DNA from: Moraxellaceae bacterium
Lineage (GTDB): Bacteria; Pseudomonadota; Gammaproteobacteria; Pseudomonadales; Moraxellaceae
Length of the DNA: 16,532 nucleotides
Direction of reading: 5' to 3'
NCBI GenBank assembly: GCA_021156385.1
Contig: JAJNDL010000016.1
Coordinates: forward strand, 1-16,532
Each line of letters opens with the position of its first letter. Position 1 is the first letter of the stretch. The translations under genes and the position numbers were made by a program. Shown here piece after piece: positions 7,777-15,066 of the stretch. The notes beneath the pieces were generated by a model. That model was not told where the DNA came from and did no database searches. It saw only the letters and a program-made list of their open reading frames with translations.

Positions 7777-8672
7777 TGCGCATTGCCTTGCTGGGGGCTG
7801 CCTTTTCGGCAGGAGGCGCCCACCCCGGATGCCGTCATGCTCCGGAAGTGTTCCGCGAACGCGAATATCCCCGCTGGCACCGCCGCCTGTTGCGCCAGCG
7901 CCAGACCCTGGCCGTGCGCTGGGCCGGCATCGTGCGCGAGGAGACCCCGCACCCGCTCCGCCTGCCCAATGCCGCCGACGTCTTCCTCCGCAACAACAGC
8001 CGCCTGATGCGCCATACGCGCATGCTGCGCCGCGGCGGCATGCTGCCGGTGGTGATCGGCGGCGACCACTCCTGTGCCATCGGCACCTGGACCGGCATCG
8101 CCGCCGCACAGCGCAAGCCGCTGGGCCTGCTCTGGATAGATGCCCACCTCGACTCGCACACACCGGATACCTCGGCCTCCATGCGCCTGCACGGCATGCC
8201 CCTGGCCGTACTGCTCGGCGAGGGCGAGGAGCGCCTGACGCGCATGAGCGGGCACGAGCTGCCGGTGCTGCAGCCGGAGTACTGCGCCGTCATCGGAGTG
8301 CGCAGCTACGAGGAGGAAGAGCCGCAGCGCCTGGCGCGGCTGGGCGTGCGTTTCTATACGCGGGAGGAGATCACCCTGCGCGGCCTGCCGGCGGTAATCG
8401 ACGAGGCCTGGCGCAAGGTCTCGGCCGCGCCCGGCGGCTTCGGTGTCAGCCTCGACTTGGACGTGCTGGACCCTATGCTGGCGCCCGGCGTGAGCGTGCC
8501 CGAGACCGGCGGCCTGCATCCGGGACAGCTGGCCCGCATCCTCTGCCACCAGCCGCTCAAGCACCGCCTGCGCGGGCTGGAGATCGTCGAGCTCAATCCC
8601 CGGCGCGACCCGCAGGGCCAGACCCTGCGCCTGCTGCCACGGCTGATGACCGCGCTGCTGTTGCGCCGCTAG
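7776..8672 (+). CDS. Arginase-family (ureohydrolase) enzyme, probably arginase
   Basis: A 298-residue member of the arginase/agmatinase/formimidoglutamase superfamily, which hydrolyses guanidino groups at a binuclear Mn centre. The metal ligands are all visible: H98 (GGDHS), D122, H124 and D126 (DAHLDSH), and D227 and D229 (SLDLDVLDP). HGMPLAVLLGE after the second motif and APGVSVPETGGL after the third resemble arginases more than agmatinases. VELNPRRDP near residue 271 is the usual C-terminal strand. The N-terminus AAFSAGGAHPGCRHAPEVFR is a variant of the arginase substrate-entry region. The start is fixed by a perfect ribosome site. Arginase would give ornithine and urea; no ornithine aminotransferase or urease gene is nearby, so the pathway is not shown. 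It may be co-transcribed with can and ends at a bidirectional terminator. Superfamily certain; exact substrate likely but unproven. Confidence 0.9.
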   Translation: MRIALLGAAFSAGGAHPGCRHAPEVFREREYPRWHRRLLRQRQTLAVRWAGIVREETPHPLRLPNAADVFLRNNSRLMRHTRMLRRGGMLPVVIGGDHSCAIGTWTGIAAAQRKPLGLLWIDAHLDSHTPDTSASMRLHGMPLAVLLGEGEERLTRMSGHELPVLQPEYCAVIGVRSYEEEEPQRLARLGVRFYTREEITLRGLPAVIDEAWRKVSAAPGGFGVSLDLDVLDPMLAPGVSVPETGGLHPGQLARILCHQPLKHRLRGLEIVELNPRRDPQGQTLRLLPRLMTALLLRR

Positions 8673-8690
8673 GCCGGAGTTGCGCCCATG

Positions 8691-8718
8691 AAAAAAGCGG
8701 ACCGGAGTCCGCTTTTTT
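8691..8718. terminator. Bidirectional intrinsic terminator
   Basis: A perfect 12-pair stem, AAAAAAGCGGAC (8691-8702) and GTCCGCTTTTTT (8707-8718), with a CGGA loop. A and T runs on either side serve both strands. It separates the convergent arginase-family and OmpA-family genes. Confidence 0.92.
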
Positions 8719-8733
8719 CGTTACAGCCCAGCG

Positions 8734-9402
8734 TCAGACGGAAGCCGGCGGGTTGATGCGGATTTCCACGCGACGGTTCTGGGCACGGCCCGCCTCGGTG
8801 GAGTTGTCCGCGATCGGCGAGGACTTGCCGAAGCCGGTGGCCTGGATGCGGCCGCCCGCCACGCCGCGGCTGATCAGGTACTGTGCCACGGAGCTGGCGC
8901 GGTCCTGGGACAGCTGCATGTTGTAGTCGTCGCGGCCGACGTTATCGGTGTGGCCGGAGACCGAGATCGAGGTCTTGTTGTACTCCTTGAGCACATCACC
9001 CACGGCGTCCAGCACCGGATAGAAATCGGCGCGGATGCTGCTCTGGTTGGTCGGGAAGGTGATGTTGCCCGGCATGATCAGGGTAATGGCACCGGTCTGC
9101 TTGTCCTTCTGGATGCCGACACCGACACCGGCCAGACGGTCACGCAGTTTCTTCTCCTGGTAGTCCATGTAGGCACCGACGCCGCCGCCGGTCACGCCAC
9201 CGATGGCGGCACCCTTCAGGGCAGCCGACTTGCGCTCCTTCTTGTTGTCGCCGGTGGAGTAGCCGATCGCGGCACCGGTGGCCGCGCCGATTCCGGCGCC
9301 CCAGGCGGCCTTGCTGACCTGGCGTTCGCCGGTATAGGGGTTCGTGGTGCACCCGGCGAGGGCCACGGCACCGGCCAGGGCGGGAATAATCAAGCTACGC
9401 AT
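8734..9402 (-). CDS. OmpA-family lipoprotein with glycine-zipper domain (YiaD-like)
   Basis: A 222-residue outer-membrane lipoprotein. The signal peptide ends in lipobox LAGC (C18, followed by T). Residues 34-78 form a glycine zipper (WGAGIGAATGAAIG; KGAAIGGVTGGGVGA) of the kind found in YiaD- and SlyB-type proteins. The C-terminal OmpA-like domain, about 105-217, should bind peptidoglycan. GHTDNVG carries D153 and LSQDRAS carries R168, the pair that grips diaminopimelate in OmpA, with the same 15-residue spacing. GFGKSSPIADN and NRRVEI complete the domain. The start at 9402 has AGGAGA 7 bases upstream; the open frame extends further, but the signal peptide and ribosome site fix this start. 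It is preceded by a 190-base gap after the SirB2-like gene, enough for its own promoter. Its likely role is tethering the outer membrane to the wall. Confidence 0.94.
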   Translation of the reverse strand: MRSLIIPALAGAVALAGCTTNPYTGERQVSKAAWGAGIGAATGAAIGYSTGDNKKERKSAALKGAAIGGVTGGGVGAYMDYQEKKLRDRLAGVGVGIQKDKQTGAITLIMPGNITFPTNQSSIRADFYPVLDAVGDVLKEYNKTSISVSGHTDNVGRDDYNMQLSQDRASSVAQYLISRGVAGGRIQATGFGKSSPIADNSTEAGRAQNRRVEIRINPPASV

Positions 9403-9492
9403 GGTGAATCTCCTGATCAGACAAAAAGGGAGTAGGCATCCCTGACAAAAGGCCGCCGGTACGGTCCGACAGCCCGGTGCGCGATTTGTAAC

Positions 9493-9522
9493 AAAGGCCA
9501 CTGTACTCTGAAACCGGCCTTT
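9493..9522. repeat. Inverted repeat upstream of the OmpA-family gene
   Basis: AAAGGCC (9493-9499) and GGCCTTT (9516-9522) form a 7-base perfect dyad with a 16-base spacer, about 95 to 120 bases before the lipoprotein start. It could be a regulator site or form a small RNA hairpin. No clear promoter boxes with correct spacing were found in this 190-base gap, which otherwise holds no gene. Confidence 0.3.
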
Positions 9523-9592
9523 ACTACTCATCAACAAAAAATGCAGCACACCGTCACACTCTCAACGCGCAACGATGACATCGGTTGACCGG

Positions 9593-9982
9593 CTAGAGGA
9601 ACGCCCGCAAAAACCCCGCAGGATTCTTGGTGATGGCAACGCTCATGATGAAGGCGAACACCCCCAGCGCCAGGAAGAAACAGAACACCTTCGTCCCGTA
9701 GCCCTTGGCCAGCCGGAAGGCCAGCACCCCCAAAAAGATGTAGACGAAGAGTGCCGCGATCTTGACCTGCACCCAGGCCGGCAGGGCCCCGATGAAGACC
9801 AGCAGCACGATGGCCGCGAGCAGCAGCACGGTATCGATCACGTGCGGCACGATGCGGAAGAACTTGCTCCCGAGCAGGGGGGACTCCTGCATCATGAGCA
9901 GGCCGCGCAGCAGGAAGAAGCCGCCGCTGGCCAGCACCGCGCCGACATGGATCTGTTTGAAGAGGGGATAGAGTTCTTGCAT
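9593..9982 (-). CDS. SirB2-like integral membrane protein
   Basis: A 129-residue inner-membrane protein with four predicted membrane segments, at about residues 10-28, 49-66, 72-91 and 98-118. The opening MQELYPLFKQIHV, then GGFFLLRGLLMM, and the second-helix start VPHVIDTVLL match the SirB family (SirB2). That family was named in Salmonella for an effect on invasion gene expression, but its molecular role is unknown; a histidine in helix 1 and another before helix 2 (H12, H47) are conserved features. The start at 9982 is where family similarity begins; an upstream in-frame ATG at 10039 would add a basic, non-family extension. The ribosome site is weak. It is divergent from the DUF1289 gene. 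No invasion or sensory genes are adjacent, so the name should not be read as function. Confidence 0.88.
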   Translation of the reverse strand: MQELYPLFKQIHVGAVLASGGFFLLRGLLMMQESPLLGSKFFRIVPHVIDTVLLLAAIVLLVFIGALPAWVQVKIAALFVYIFLGVLAFRLAKGYGTKVFCFFLALGVFAFIMSVAITKNPAGFLRAFL

Positions 9983-10106
9983 GGAAGCCTGGGTCCGGAA
10001 GCAGAAAAAGCGGGGCCTTTTTCGCAGAATCGCCCGCACGGGTCAAACGCTGCCGTCACAACTTCGCATCTGCTAAGGTAGGCGCCACCCCCTGTCCCGG
10101 TCCGCC

Positions 10107-10625
10107 ATGTTGTTCGATAAGGTCCCCACGCCCTGCGTCGGCATCTGCTCCACCACCTTCGGCGATGTCGTCTGCCGTGGTTGCCGCCGCTACCTGCACG
10201 AGGTCATCGACTGGAACCGCTACTCGGATGCGCAGAAGCGGCTGATCTGGCAGCGCCTCGACGCCCTGCTCGAGCAGGTACTGCCACACGGATTCCGCAT
10301 CGATGACGCCGCACGGCTGCGCGAGCGCCTGGCCTTCTACCGCATTCCGCACCGCAGCTGGGGAAGCTGCTGGGGCGACCTGCATGCGCTGCTCAAGTCC
10401 GCGGCGAAGCAGCAGCCCGACCTCGCCGAATTCGGCGTCGTGCGCATCGACCGCAGCAACCTGACGCTCGCGCAACTCCGCGAGAAGCTGAACGGAGACC
10501 TGCACCAGCTCGCGACCGCGTACTACGAGAAGGATTTCCTGCGTGCCGCGCGCAGCGCCATGGCCGCGGGCATCGAGACCAGTCACGGGGATGCCGACCC
10601 TGCGCCGGCAAGCGGCAAGGACTGA
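10107..10625 (+). CDS. DUF1289 cysteine-motif protein with a C-terminal extension
   Basis: A 172-residue cytoplasmic protein. Residues 8-55 are a DUF1289 domain: PCVGICSTTFGDVVCRGCRRYLHEVIDWNRY followed by KRLIWQRL. Cysteines C10, C14, C23 and C26 form a CxxxC...CxxC set that could bind zinc or an iron-sulfur cluster. Residues 60-172 form a second, charged, mostly helical region unlike the usual very short DUF1289 proteins, with RSWGSCWGDL near residue 84 and a low-complexity end rich in A, D and P. Function is unknown. The ATG at 10107 is supported because the family begins immediately after it (VPTPCVGIC); no strong ribosome site is visible. It shares a 124-base divergent intergenic region with the SirB2-like gene, and is followed 50 bases later by the tRNA-Leu-like gene, which has its own -10 box. 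Confidence 0.87.
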   Translation: MLFDKVPTPCVGICSTTFGDVVCRGCRRYLHEVIDWNRYSDAQKRLIWQRLDALLEQVLPHGFRIDDAARLRERLAFYRIPHRSWGSCWGDLHALLKSAAKQQPDLAEFGVVRIDRSNLTLAQLREKLNGDLHQLATAYYEKDFLRAARSAMAAGIETSHGDADPAPASGKD

Positions 10626-10657
10626 TTCCCGGGAGGCTGCTTTCGGCGTGGCGGCTT

Positions 10658-10666
10658 TGCTATAGT
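10658..10666 (+). promoter_or_regulatory. Extended -10 promoter element of the tRNA-Leu-like gene
   Basis: TGCTATAGT is an extended -10 box (TGn plus TATAGT, 5 of 6) followed by a GC-rich CGCCACCCC discriminator, typical of stable-RNA promoters under stringent control. Transcription would start near 10673, about 5 bases before the tRNA. A -35 box is not clear. Confidence 0.55.
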
Positions 10667-10677
10667 CGCCACCCCGT

Positions 10678-10760
<83 letters not shown>

Positions 10761-10773
10761 ATCGACACCCGCC

Positions 10774-11631
10774 TCACTCTTCCGCCGGTCGACGGTAATT
10801 CACCAGGCCGAGCAGCAGCCCCAGGCCGCCGCCCACCAGCAGGCCGGACAGATGTCCCTGGTTGGAGATGCTCATGCCGAACAGCTCGAAGATGCCGGTA
10901 TAACCCAGCGCCAGCCAGCCCAGCATGAAGGCGACGATGGCGCCGCGCAGGCGGAACGGTGCCCGCGGATCGGCGAAGGGATAGAGCCACAGATAGCCGA
11001 GCAGTCCGTACACCACGCCGGACAGGCCGCCGAAGCCCGGGCCGTAGGCGAGGAACTGCGCCGCATTGCTCACCAGCGCGATGACCACGGTGAGCGCCAG
11101 CAGCCGCCAGGGTGACTGGTATTCCTCGACGATGCCGCCCAGCTCCCACCACCACAGCAGGTTGAAGGCGAGGTGCAGGACGCCGAAATGCAGCAGCATG
11201 GGCGTCAGCAGGCGCCACCATTCGCCCTGCACGGCCTCGAGGCTGAGGGCGCCCGGGAAATGCAGGATGTCGAAGGTCGCATCCGGTGCCAACTCCAGCG
11301 CCAGGAAGACCAGTAGGCACAGCGCGGCGATGCTGCGCGTGGCCCAGCCGGCGCGCTGCCACCAGGCCTCCGTGCCGGAGTCCGTATCCGCATAGACGGC
11401 ATCCTTGCGCACCTCGCCGGCCTGCCATGAGGCCTGCCAGTACTTCGGATCCTGCGGCTGCGCGGCGAACTCGCGCGCTTCCTGCAGGGCACGCTCCGCA
11501 TGGCCGGGATCCTCCAGCACGATGGCAAAACCGCCCTCCCTCGCCTCCACCCGGTTGGCGATGTCCTGCGTGCGCAGGTAATCGCTGAAGGCGAGTGCCG
11601 CGCGCTTTTCGGAAACGGTCACGATGTCCAT
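10774..11631 (-). CDS. glpG: Rhomboid intramembrane serine protease GlpG
   Basis: A 285-residue inner-membrane protease that cleaves transmembrane segments of other membrane proteins. Residues 1-70 match the GlpG cytosolic domain (AFSDYLRTQDIANRVEAREG, then DPKYWQASWQAGE). Six membrane segments follow from about residue 98. The catalytic dyad is S204 (GFGGLSGVVYG) and H260 (NQGHLSGLLVGG). H153 and N157 (HLAFNLLWWWELGG) supply the oxyanion site; the H153-S204 distance of 51 equals that in E. coli GlpG. The start at 11631 lies 13 bases beyond the stop of the aminopeptidase-like gene, with only a weak ribosome site, suggesting co-transcription and perhaps coupling. In E. coli, glpG sits with glp genes; that context is absent here. 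Substrates are not predictable. It ends a few bases from the convergent tRNA-Leu-like gene. Confidence 0.96.
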   Translation of the reverse strand: MDIVTVSEKRAALAFSDYLRTQDIANRVEAREGGFAIVLEDPGHAERALQEAREFAAQPQDPKYWQASWQAGEVRKDAVYADTDSGTEAWWQRAGWATRSIAALCLLVFLALELAPDATFDILHFPGALSLEAVQGEWWRLLTPMLLHFGVLHLAFNLLWWWELGGIVEEYQSPWRLLALTVVIALVSNAAQFLAYGPGFGGLSGVVYGLLGYLWLYPFADPRAPFRLRGAIVAFMLGWLALGYTGIFELFGMSISNQGHLSGLLVGGGLGLLLGLVNYRRPAEE

Positions 11632-11644
11632 GCAGTGTGTCGAC

Positions 11645-12724
11645 TCAGGGGCGGGATTCGGTAGGGGCGGATGCCGTCAGCCGACTGGCGAGTTCGCGCG
11701 CGCGGCTGGCCGGGTCCATCCGCGCGAGGCGGCGGCAGGCGGCGACGAATTCTGCCAGATCGCCATTCTTTTCGCGCAGAAGCTGCTGCAGCGCCGGCAC
11801 CTGGTCGTAATAGGTGGCCACGGTATTGAGGCGGGCGTTGTTGATGCCGGCGAACCAGTCATCGTAGCCGGCATGGCCGCCCCACTCCCGCTTCTGCGCC
11901 GCATAGGCCTCCTGCAGCTCGGCATACACGCGGGCCTTGGCGGCGCGCTTCTCGGCCGCGCTCCAGGGCTGGGCGAAGACTGCGTCGAGACGGCCGCGGT
12001 ACTCCAGCACCAGCTTCACGAAATCGTCGCGGCGCTGCCGGGCCAGGCGCAGGCGCGAGAGGTCCTGCGGAAAGCGCTCGCTGTAGCGGCGCAGGCCCTC
12101 CTCCGCCAGCGTCACCGCGAAGCTTTCGCTGAACACCGTGTCGCCCGGCACGAACAGCACCTGGTGGGCGAGCTCGTGGAAGAGCAGCTCGGCGAGCTCC
12201 GCTTCCGGCAGGTGCACGAAGCTGGACAGCACCGGATCGTGGAACCAGCCCAGGGTGGAATAGGCCGTGATGCCGGCGAGGCTGACGTCGTAGCCTTCGC
12301 GTGCCAGCGCGGCGGCATAGCGCTGCGCCGCCTCCTCGCGGAAGAAGCCGCGATAGCTGAGGCAGCCCACGAACCAGTAGCACCAGTGCCGCGGCTGCAG
12401 TGACAGCTCCGGCGCCGCCGACACCGACCACACCGGATACTCGCGCCCGAGTTCCACGTACTTGCCGTACTGCCGCTGCGCCGGCAAGCCGAGCTCCACC
12501 ACCGCGAAGGCCCGGATGCGCTGCACGGTACGCAAGCGCTCGCGCAGTTGCGGCGGCGTGCTGTCGCGCGCCAGCAGGCGCTCCACGGATTGCCGTTTCA
12601 GCAGCAGGCTGCCCTGCCCCTGTGCGGCCTGCCAGTAGTAACCCAGGCTCTGGCAGCCGCCGAGCAGCAACGCCGTCAGCAGGACAAACCCACGAAAAAT
12701 TGCTGAGCTCTGGTTAGCGATCAT
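11645..12724 (-). CDS. Aminopeptidase-family lipoprotein with HExxH zinc motif
   Basis: A 359-residue predicted lipoprotein. The N-terminus IFRGFVLLTALLLGGC carries a lipobox with C24, followed by Q-S (outer-membrane type). The body matches a proteobacterial putative aminopeptidase family (Pfam Aminopep): Y-x-YVELGREYPVWSVSAAPELSL at about 86-109, WCYWFVGCLSYRGFF at 114-128, ITAYSTLGWF with a conserved Asp-Pro at 152-164, then the zinc site H183-E184-x-x-H187 (LLFHELAHQV). E200 (FSESFA) is the likely third ligand. The C-terminal third is an arginine-rich helical region ending NARLNTVATYYD..VPALQQLL. Peptidase activity is inferred from the motif; I know of no firm substrate. The ATG at 12724 gives the signal peptide but has no clear ribosome site. 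It is first in a two-gene unit with glpG and divergent from the DUF4136 lipoprotein. Confidence 0.9.
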   Translation of the reverse strand: MIANQSSAIFRGFVLLTALLLGGCQSLGYYWQAAQGQGSLLLKRQSVERLLARDSTPPQLRERLRTVQRIRAFAVVELGLPAQRQYGKYVELGREYPVWSVSAAPELSLQPRHWCYWFVGCLSYRGFFREEAAQRYAAALAREGYDVSLAGITAYSTLGWFHDPVLSSFVHLPEAELAELLFHELAHQVLFVPGDTVFSESFAVTLAEEGLRRYSERFPQDLSRLRLARQRRDDFVKLVLEYRGRLDAVFAQPWSAAEKRAAKARVYAELQEAYAAQKREWGGHAGYDDWFAGINNARLNTVATYYDQVPALQQLLREKNGDLAEFVAACRRLARMDPASRARELASRLTASAPTESRP

Positions 12725-12761
12725 CGGAGATTGGTAAGGCGGGTGGCGGGTCGGAGACCCC

Positions 12762-12774
12762 TCTGCTAAGCAGA
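12762..12774. repeat. Palindrome in the divergent aminopeptidase/DUF4136 promoter region
   Basis: TCTGCTAAGCAGA is a perfect 6-base dyad about a single central A. It lies midway in the 101-base gap between two divergent lipoprotein genes, where an operator would be placed. Nothing else identifies a regulator. Confidence 0.35.
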
Positions 12775-12825
12775 ATACGGGACTCCTCGATGCTGCATAA
12801 GGACATTAGCCAAGAGGAAACGAGC

Positions 12826-13518
12826 ATGCTCTTCCTGTCCACACGCTTTCCACCAGCCCGCGGGCTGGTTCAGGCGGCGTTGCTGCTGGCTTTGGCCGGC
12901 TGCAGCGCCCGCGCCATCCACGAGCAACAGCCTCCAGCCTTGCCTGGCGTCGGCACCTACACCTGGGAAGTTTCCGGCGTCGAGCCGGTGCCGGGCACGA
13001 CGGTGTCCGCGCCGGCTTCCGCGGCAGAGGACCATATCCGCGCCGCCATCGACAACGGCCTCACCCACCGCGGCTACGAGCAGCGCCCCGAGACCGAGGC
13101 CACCTGGCGCGTGAGCTACCGCAGCAGCGAGACCACGCGCAAGGAACAGCTCGCGCCGCGCGACCGCATGCTGCAGCCGCGCATGATCTGCAATCCGCCC
13201 ATGGAGTGCATGATCATCCAGGAGTGGGTGCATTTCGGGCCGCCGAAATACGCCGAGAACAAGGAATACACCATCGCCGAAAGCACCGTGCAGGTGCAGA
13301 TCCACGACGCGAAGACCGGCCAGCTGATCTGGCAGGGCCGGACGGCGAGCGATCTCGACGAGAACGGCCAGCCCGACACCGACATCCTGCGCAAGAACAT
13401 GAAGAAGCTGCTGCGTACCCTGCCCTCCGTGCGCCAGAAGACCGCACGGGCGAATGTGACGCCGCCGCCGGCTGCCGACGCCGCCACACCGGCCGTGCCC
13501 GTGCCGGTGACGCAGTAA
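12826..13518 (+). CDS. DUF4136-like outer-membrane lipoprotein
   Basis: A 230-residue predicted lipoprotein. The start at 12826 has GAGG 8 bases upstream and opens a signal peptide with lipobox LAGC (C26, followed by S). An in-frame ATG 36 bases earlier gives a poorer signal peptide. The body fits the DUF4136 pattern: a TYTWEVS strand near residue 44, the helix DHIRAAIDNGLTHRGYEQ at 69-86, ATWRVSYR at 92-99, and STVQVQIHDAKTGQLIWQG at 153-171. Between them is an unusual insertion, about residues 110-142, with two cysteines (C122 and C128) that could form a disulphide in the periplasm. The tail is Ala/Pro/Val-rich and probably disordered. Function unknown. It is transcribed alone, divergent from the aminopeptidase-like gene and convergent with the porin. 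Confidence 0.85.
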   Translation: MLFLSTRFPPARGLVQAALLLALAGCSARAIHEQQPPALPGVGTYTWEVSGVEPVPGTTVSAPASAAEDHIRAAIDNGLTHRGYEQRPETEATWRVSYRSSETTRKEQLAPRDRMLQPRMICNPPMECMIIQEWVHFGPPKYAENKEYTIAESTVQVQIHDAKTGQLIWQGRTASDLDENGQPDTDILRKNMKKLLRTLPSVRQKTARANVTPPPAADAATPAVPVPVTQ

Positions 13519-13524
13519 CGCAAT

Positions 13525-13553
13525 AAAAAACCCGGTGCCACAGGCACCGGGTT
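13525..13553 (-). terminator. Intrinsic terminator of the porin gene
   Basis: An 11-pair stem, AACCCGGTGCC (13529-13539) and GGCACCGGGTT (13543-13553), with an ACA loop. On the minus strand it is followed by six T (13525-13530), a strong terminator for the porin. On the plus strand the tail is TTGCGTC, so it would stop the DUF4136 transcript less well. Confidence 0.85.
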
Positions 13554-13594
13554 GCGTCAGCTTCCCTTGCGGGAAGGACCGCCACAGGGATCGG

Positions 13595-14809
13595 TCAGAA
13601 CTTGAAGCTCGCCTGCAGCCAGGCCTTCTCCAGGTCGGTGTTGTTGAAGCTCGCGCCGGTGATCGCCACGCGATCCTCGGCTTCGTACTTCGCGTACTTG
13701 GCCAGCAGCGTGATGTTCTTCGTGTACGCCCAGGACACGAGGAAATCCACTTCCTTGCCGAGGTCCGCCCCGCCCGCTTCCGTCTCGAAGCTGTAGCCCG
13801 CCAGCGTCATGCTGACGTCGCCGAACTTGGCGAGGATCTTCAGGTTGGTGTCGACGAGGCCGTTGGTGGGCTTGTTCGGCGTGAAGCGGTCGGACCAGCC
13901 GTTGAAGGCATGGTTGGTCGCGAGCGGCGTCTTGAAGCCTTTCTCCAGCGTTTCCTGCTGCGCCTTGATGGTGACCGGGCCGATCTTGTAGCCGATCTGG
14001 ACGTCGGTGTAGTCCGCTTCCGGTGAAGCGGTGGTGGTGCCGCGGCCGTAGTCGTCCTGCTGCGCATACGAGACTTCGTAGAGGAAGTTGCCGATGGCGC
14101 CGTCGATGCGCGTGCCCAGGTGCTGCCAGGACGTAAGACCAGCGGCCGGGGTCGAGGTCTCGCGCACGCCGTAGAAGAACAGGCCGGGCTTGGCATACGG
14201 GAAGTGCGAGTACTTCACGTTGGCGAAGCTGCCCTCGATGTCGCGCACCGGCGTGGTGGCGTTGGGGTTGAACGGGAACACGCGGAAGGCATAGGCTGCC
14301 GACAGCGACAGGTCCGGCACCAAGGTGGTGTTGGTGTAGCTGATGGCATCGAAGGTCTGGTCGTTCTGGCGCCAGCCCACGTCGCCGATGAAACGCGCGT
14401 TGTCATAAATGAGCTTCTGGCGCCCGGCCTTGAAGCCGTAGCCCTCCAGGCCGGCCTGGTTGACCTGCGAGATCTTGGGGTCGGCGACCTGCGCGTACTG
14501 CGTATTCGCGGTCGGCGGCGTGGTGCGGTATTCGTCGCGCCCCAGGTTGCTGATGTTCTCGAACTCCACGAAAGCCTTGAAACCGTGGTAGTCGCCGGTC
14601 TTGTAGCCGAGCACGGCACGCAGCGTCTGCGCGAAGGCTTCCTCGCGCAGCGTGTCGTCCACCCACTCGCCGCGCAGACGCAGCTCGAAATTGGTCTTGC
14701 CGCTGATGATCGCTTCCTGCAGCAGCGCCACCTCCATGGGAGCGGCCTGCGCGGCTCCGGCGCCGGCGCCGGCCATCAACATCGAAGCAACAAGTACTGA
14801 CCTTTTCAT
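13595..14809 (-). CDS. Outer-membrane beta-barrel channel, alginate-export-like porin
   Basis: A 404-residue exported outer-membrane protein. The signal peptide MKRSVLVASMLMAGAGAGAAQA is cleaved after AQA. The mature protein alternates polar and hydrophobic residues throughout (FELRLRGEWVDD, FKAFVEFENISN, SLSAAYAFRVFPF, YTDVQIGYKIGPVTIKAQQ) and ends in Phe (ASFKF), the usual barrel C-terminal signal. GFKAGRQKLIYDNARFIGDV and GWRQNDQTFDAI at about residues 123-155 are characteristic of the alginate-export-like porin family. Despite the family name, nothing here suggests alginate. The ATG at 14809 has AAGGGG 8 bases upstream; a longer open frame lacks the signal peptide. It lies 257 bases downstream of the NrtD-type gene in the same direction, which suggests a role in passing nitrate or nitrite across the outer membrane; that is inference. 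Confidence 0.9.
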   Translation of the reverse strand: MKRSVLVASMLMAGAGAGAAQAAPMEVALLQEAIISGKTNFELRLRGEWVDDTLREEAFAQTLRAVLGYKTGDYHGFKAFVEFENISNLGRDEYRTTPPTANTQYAQVADPKISQVNQAGLEGYGFKAGRQKLIYDNARFIGDVGWRQNDQTFDAISYTNTTLVPDLSLSAAYAFRVFPFNPNATTPVRDIEGSFANVKYSHFPYAKPGLFFYGVRETSTPAAGLTSWQHLGTRIDGAIGNFLYEVSYAQQDDYGRGTTTASPEADYTDVQIGYKIGPVTIKAQQETLEKGFKTPLATNHAFNGWSDRFTPNKPTNGLVDTNLKILAKFGDVSMTLAGYSFETEAGGADLGKEVDFLVSWAYTKNITLLAKYAKYEAEDRVAITGASFNNTDLEKAWLQASFKF

Positions 14810-14935
14810 GACAACACCCCTTACATGACCCGTGTGAGAAAGAGAAAACAAGCACTGTGTTTCCACCGGATCGCAGGCGAGGCCCCGCCCTGGCAATGCT
14901 CACGCATTTCCTTCAGCTCGATCCGGCTGGAACTT

Positions 14936-14954
14936 CCCGCCGGCTTCCGGCGGG
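14936..14954. repeat. GC-rich hairpin between nrtD and the porin gene
   Basis: CCCGCCGG and CCGGCGGG form eight perfect pairs around a CTT loop. No U-tract follows on the minus strand, so it is not a standard intrinsic terminator. The 257-base gap (14810-15066) otherwise holds no gene that I can support. Confidence 0.45.
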
Positions 14955-15030
14955 CCCGTCTGGCGACTGGCCACTCATCCCTTGCGGCTCGCCACCTGCC
15001 AAAGCAACTCCCTGCTGCCTGCTCTGGCGG

Positions 15031-15052
15031 TGCGGCACGCTCCGGTGCCGCA
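15031..15052. repeat. Hairpin just downstream of nrtD
   Basis: TGCGGCAC and GTGCCGCA form eight perfect pairs with a 6-base loop, starting 15 bases after the NrtD-type stop codon on the minus strand. No U-tract follows. It may protect the 3' end of a processed nrtBD message or weaken read-through into the porin. Confidence 0.45.
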
Positions 15053-15066
15053 TTGCTGCCCCTGCC

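Noticed and set aside
14855..14875. Possible sigma-54 promoter upstream of the porin (TGGAAACACAGTGC on the minus strand)
   Set aside because: The GG-GC spacing is one base short of the -24/-12 consensus and the boxes match poorly, although nitrogen control would make sense.
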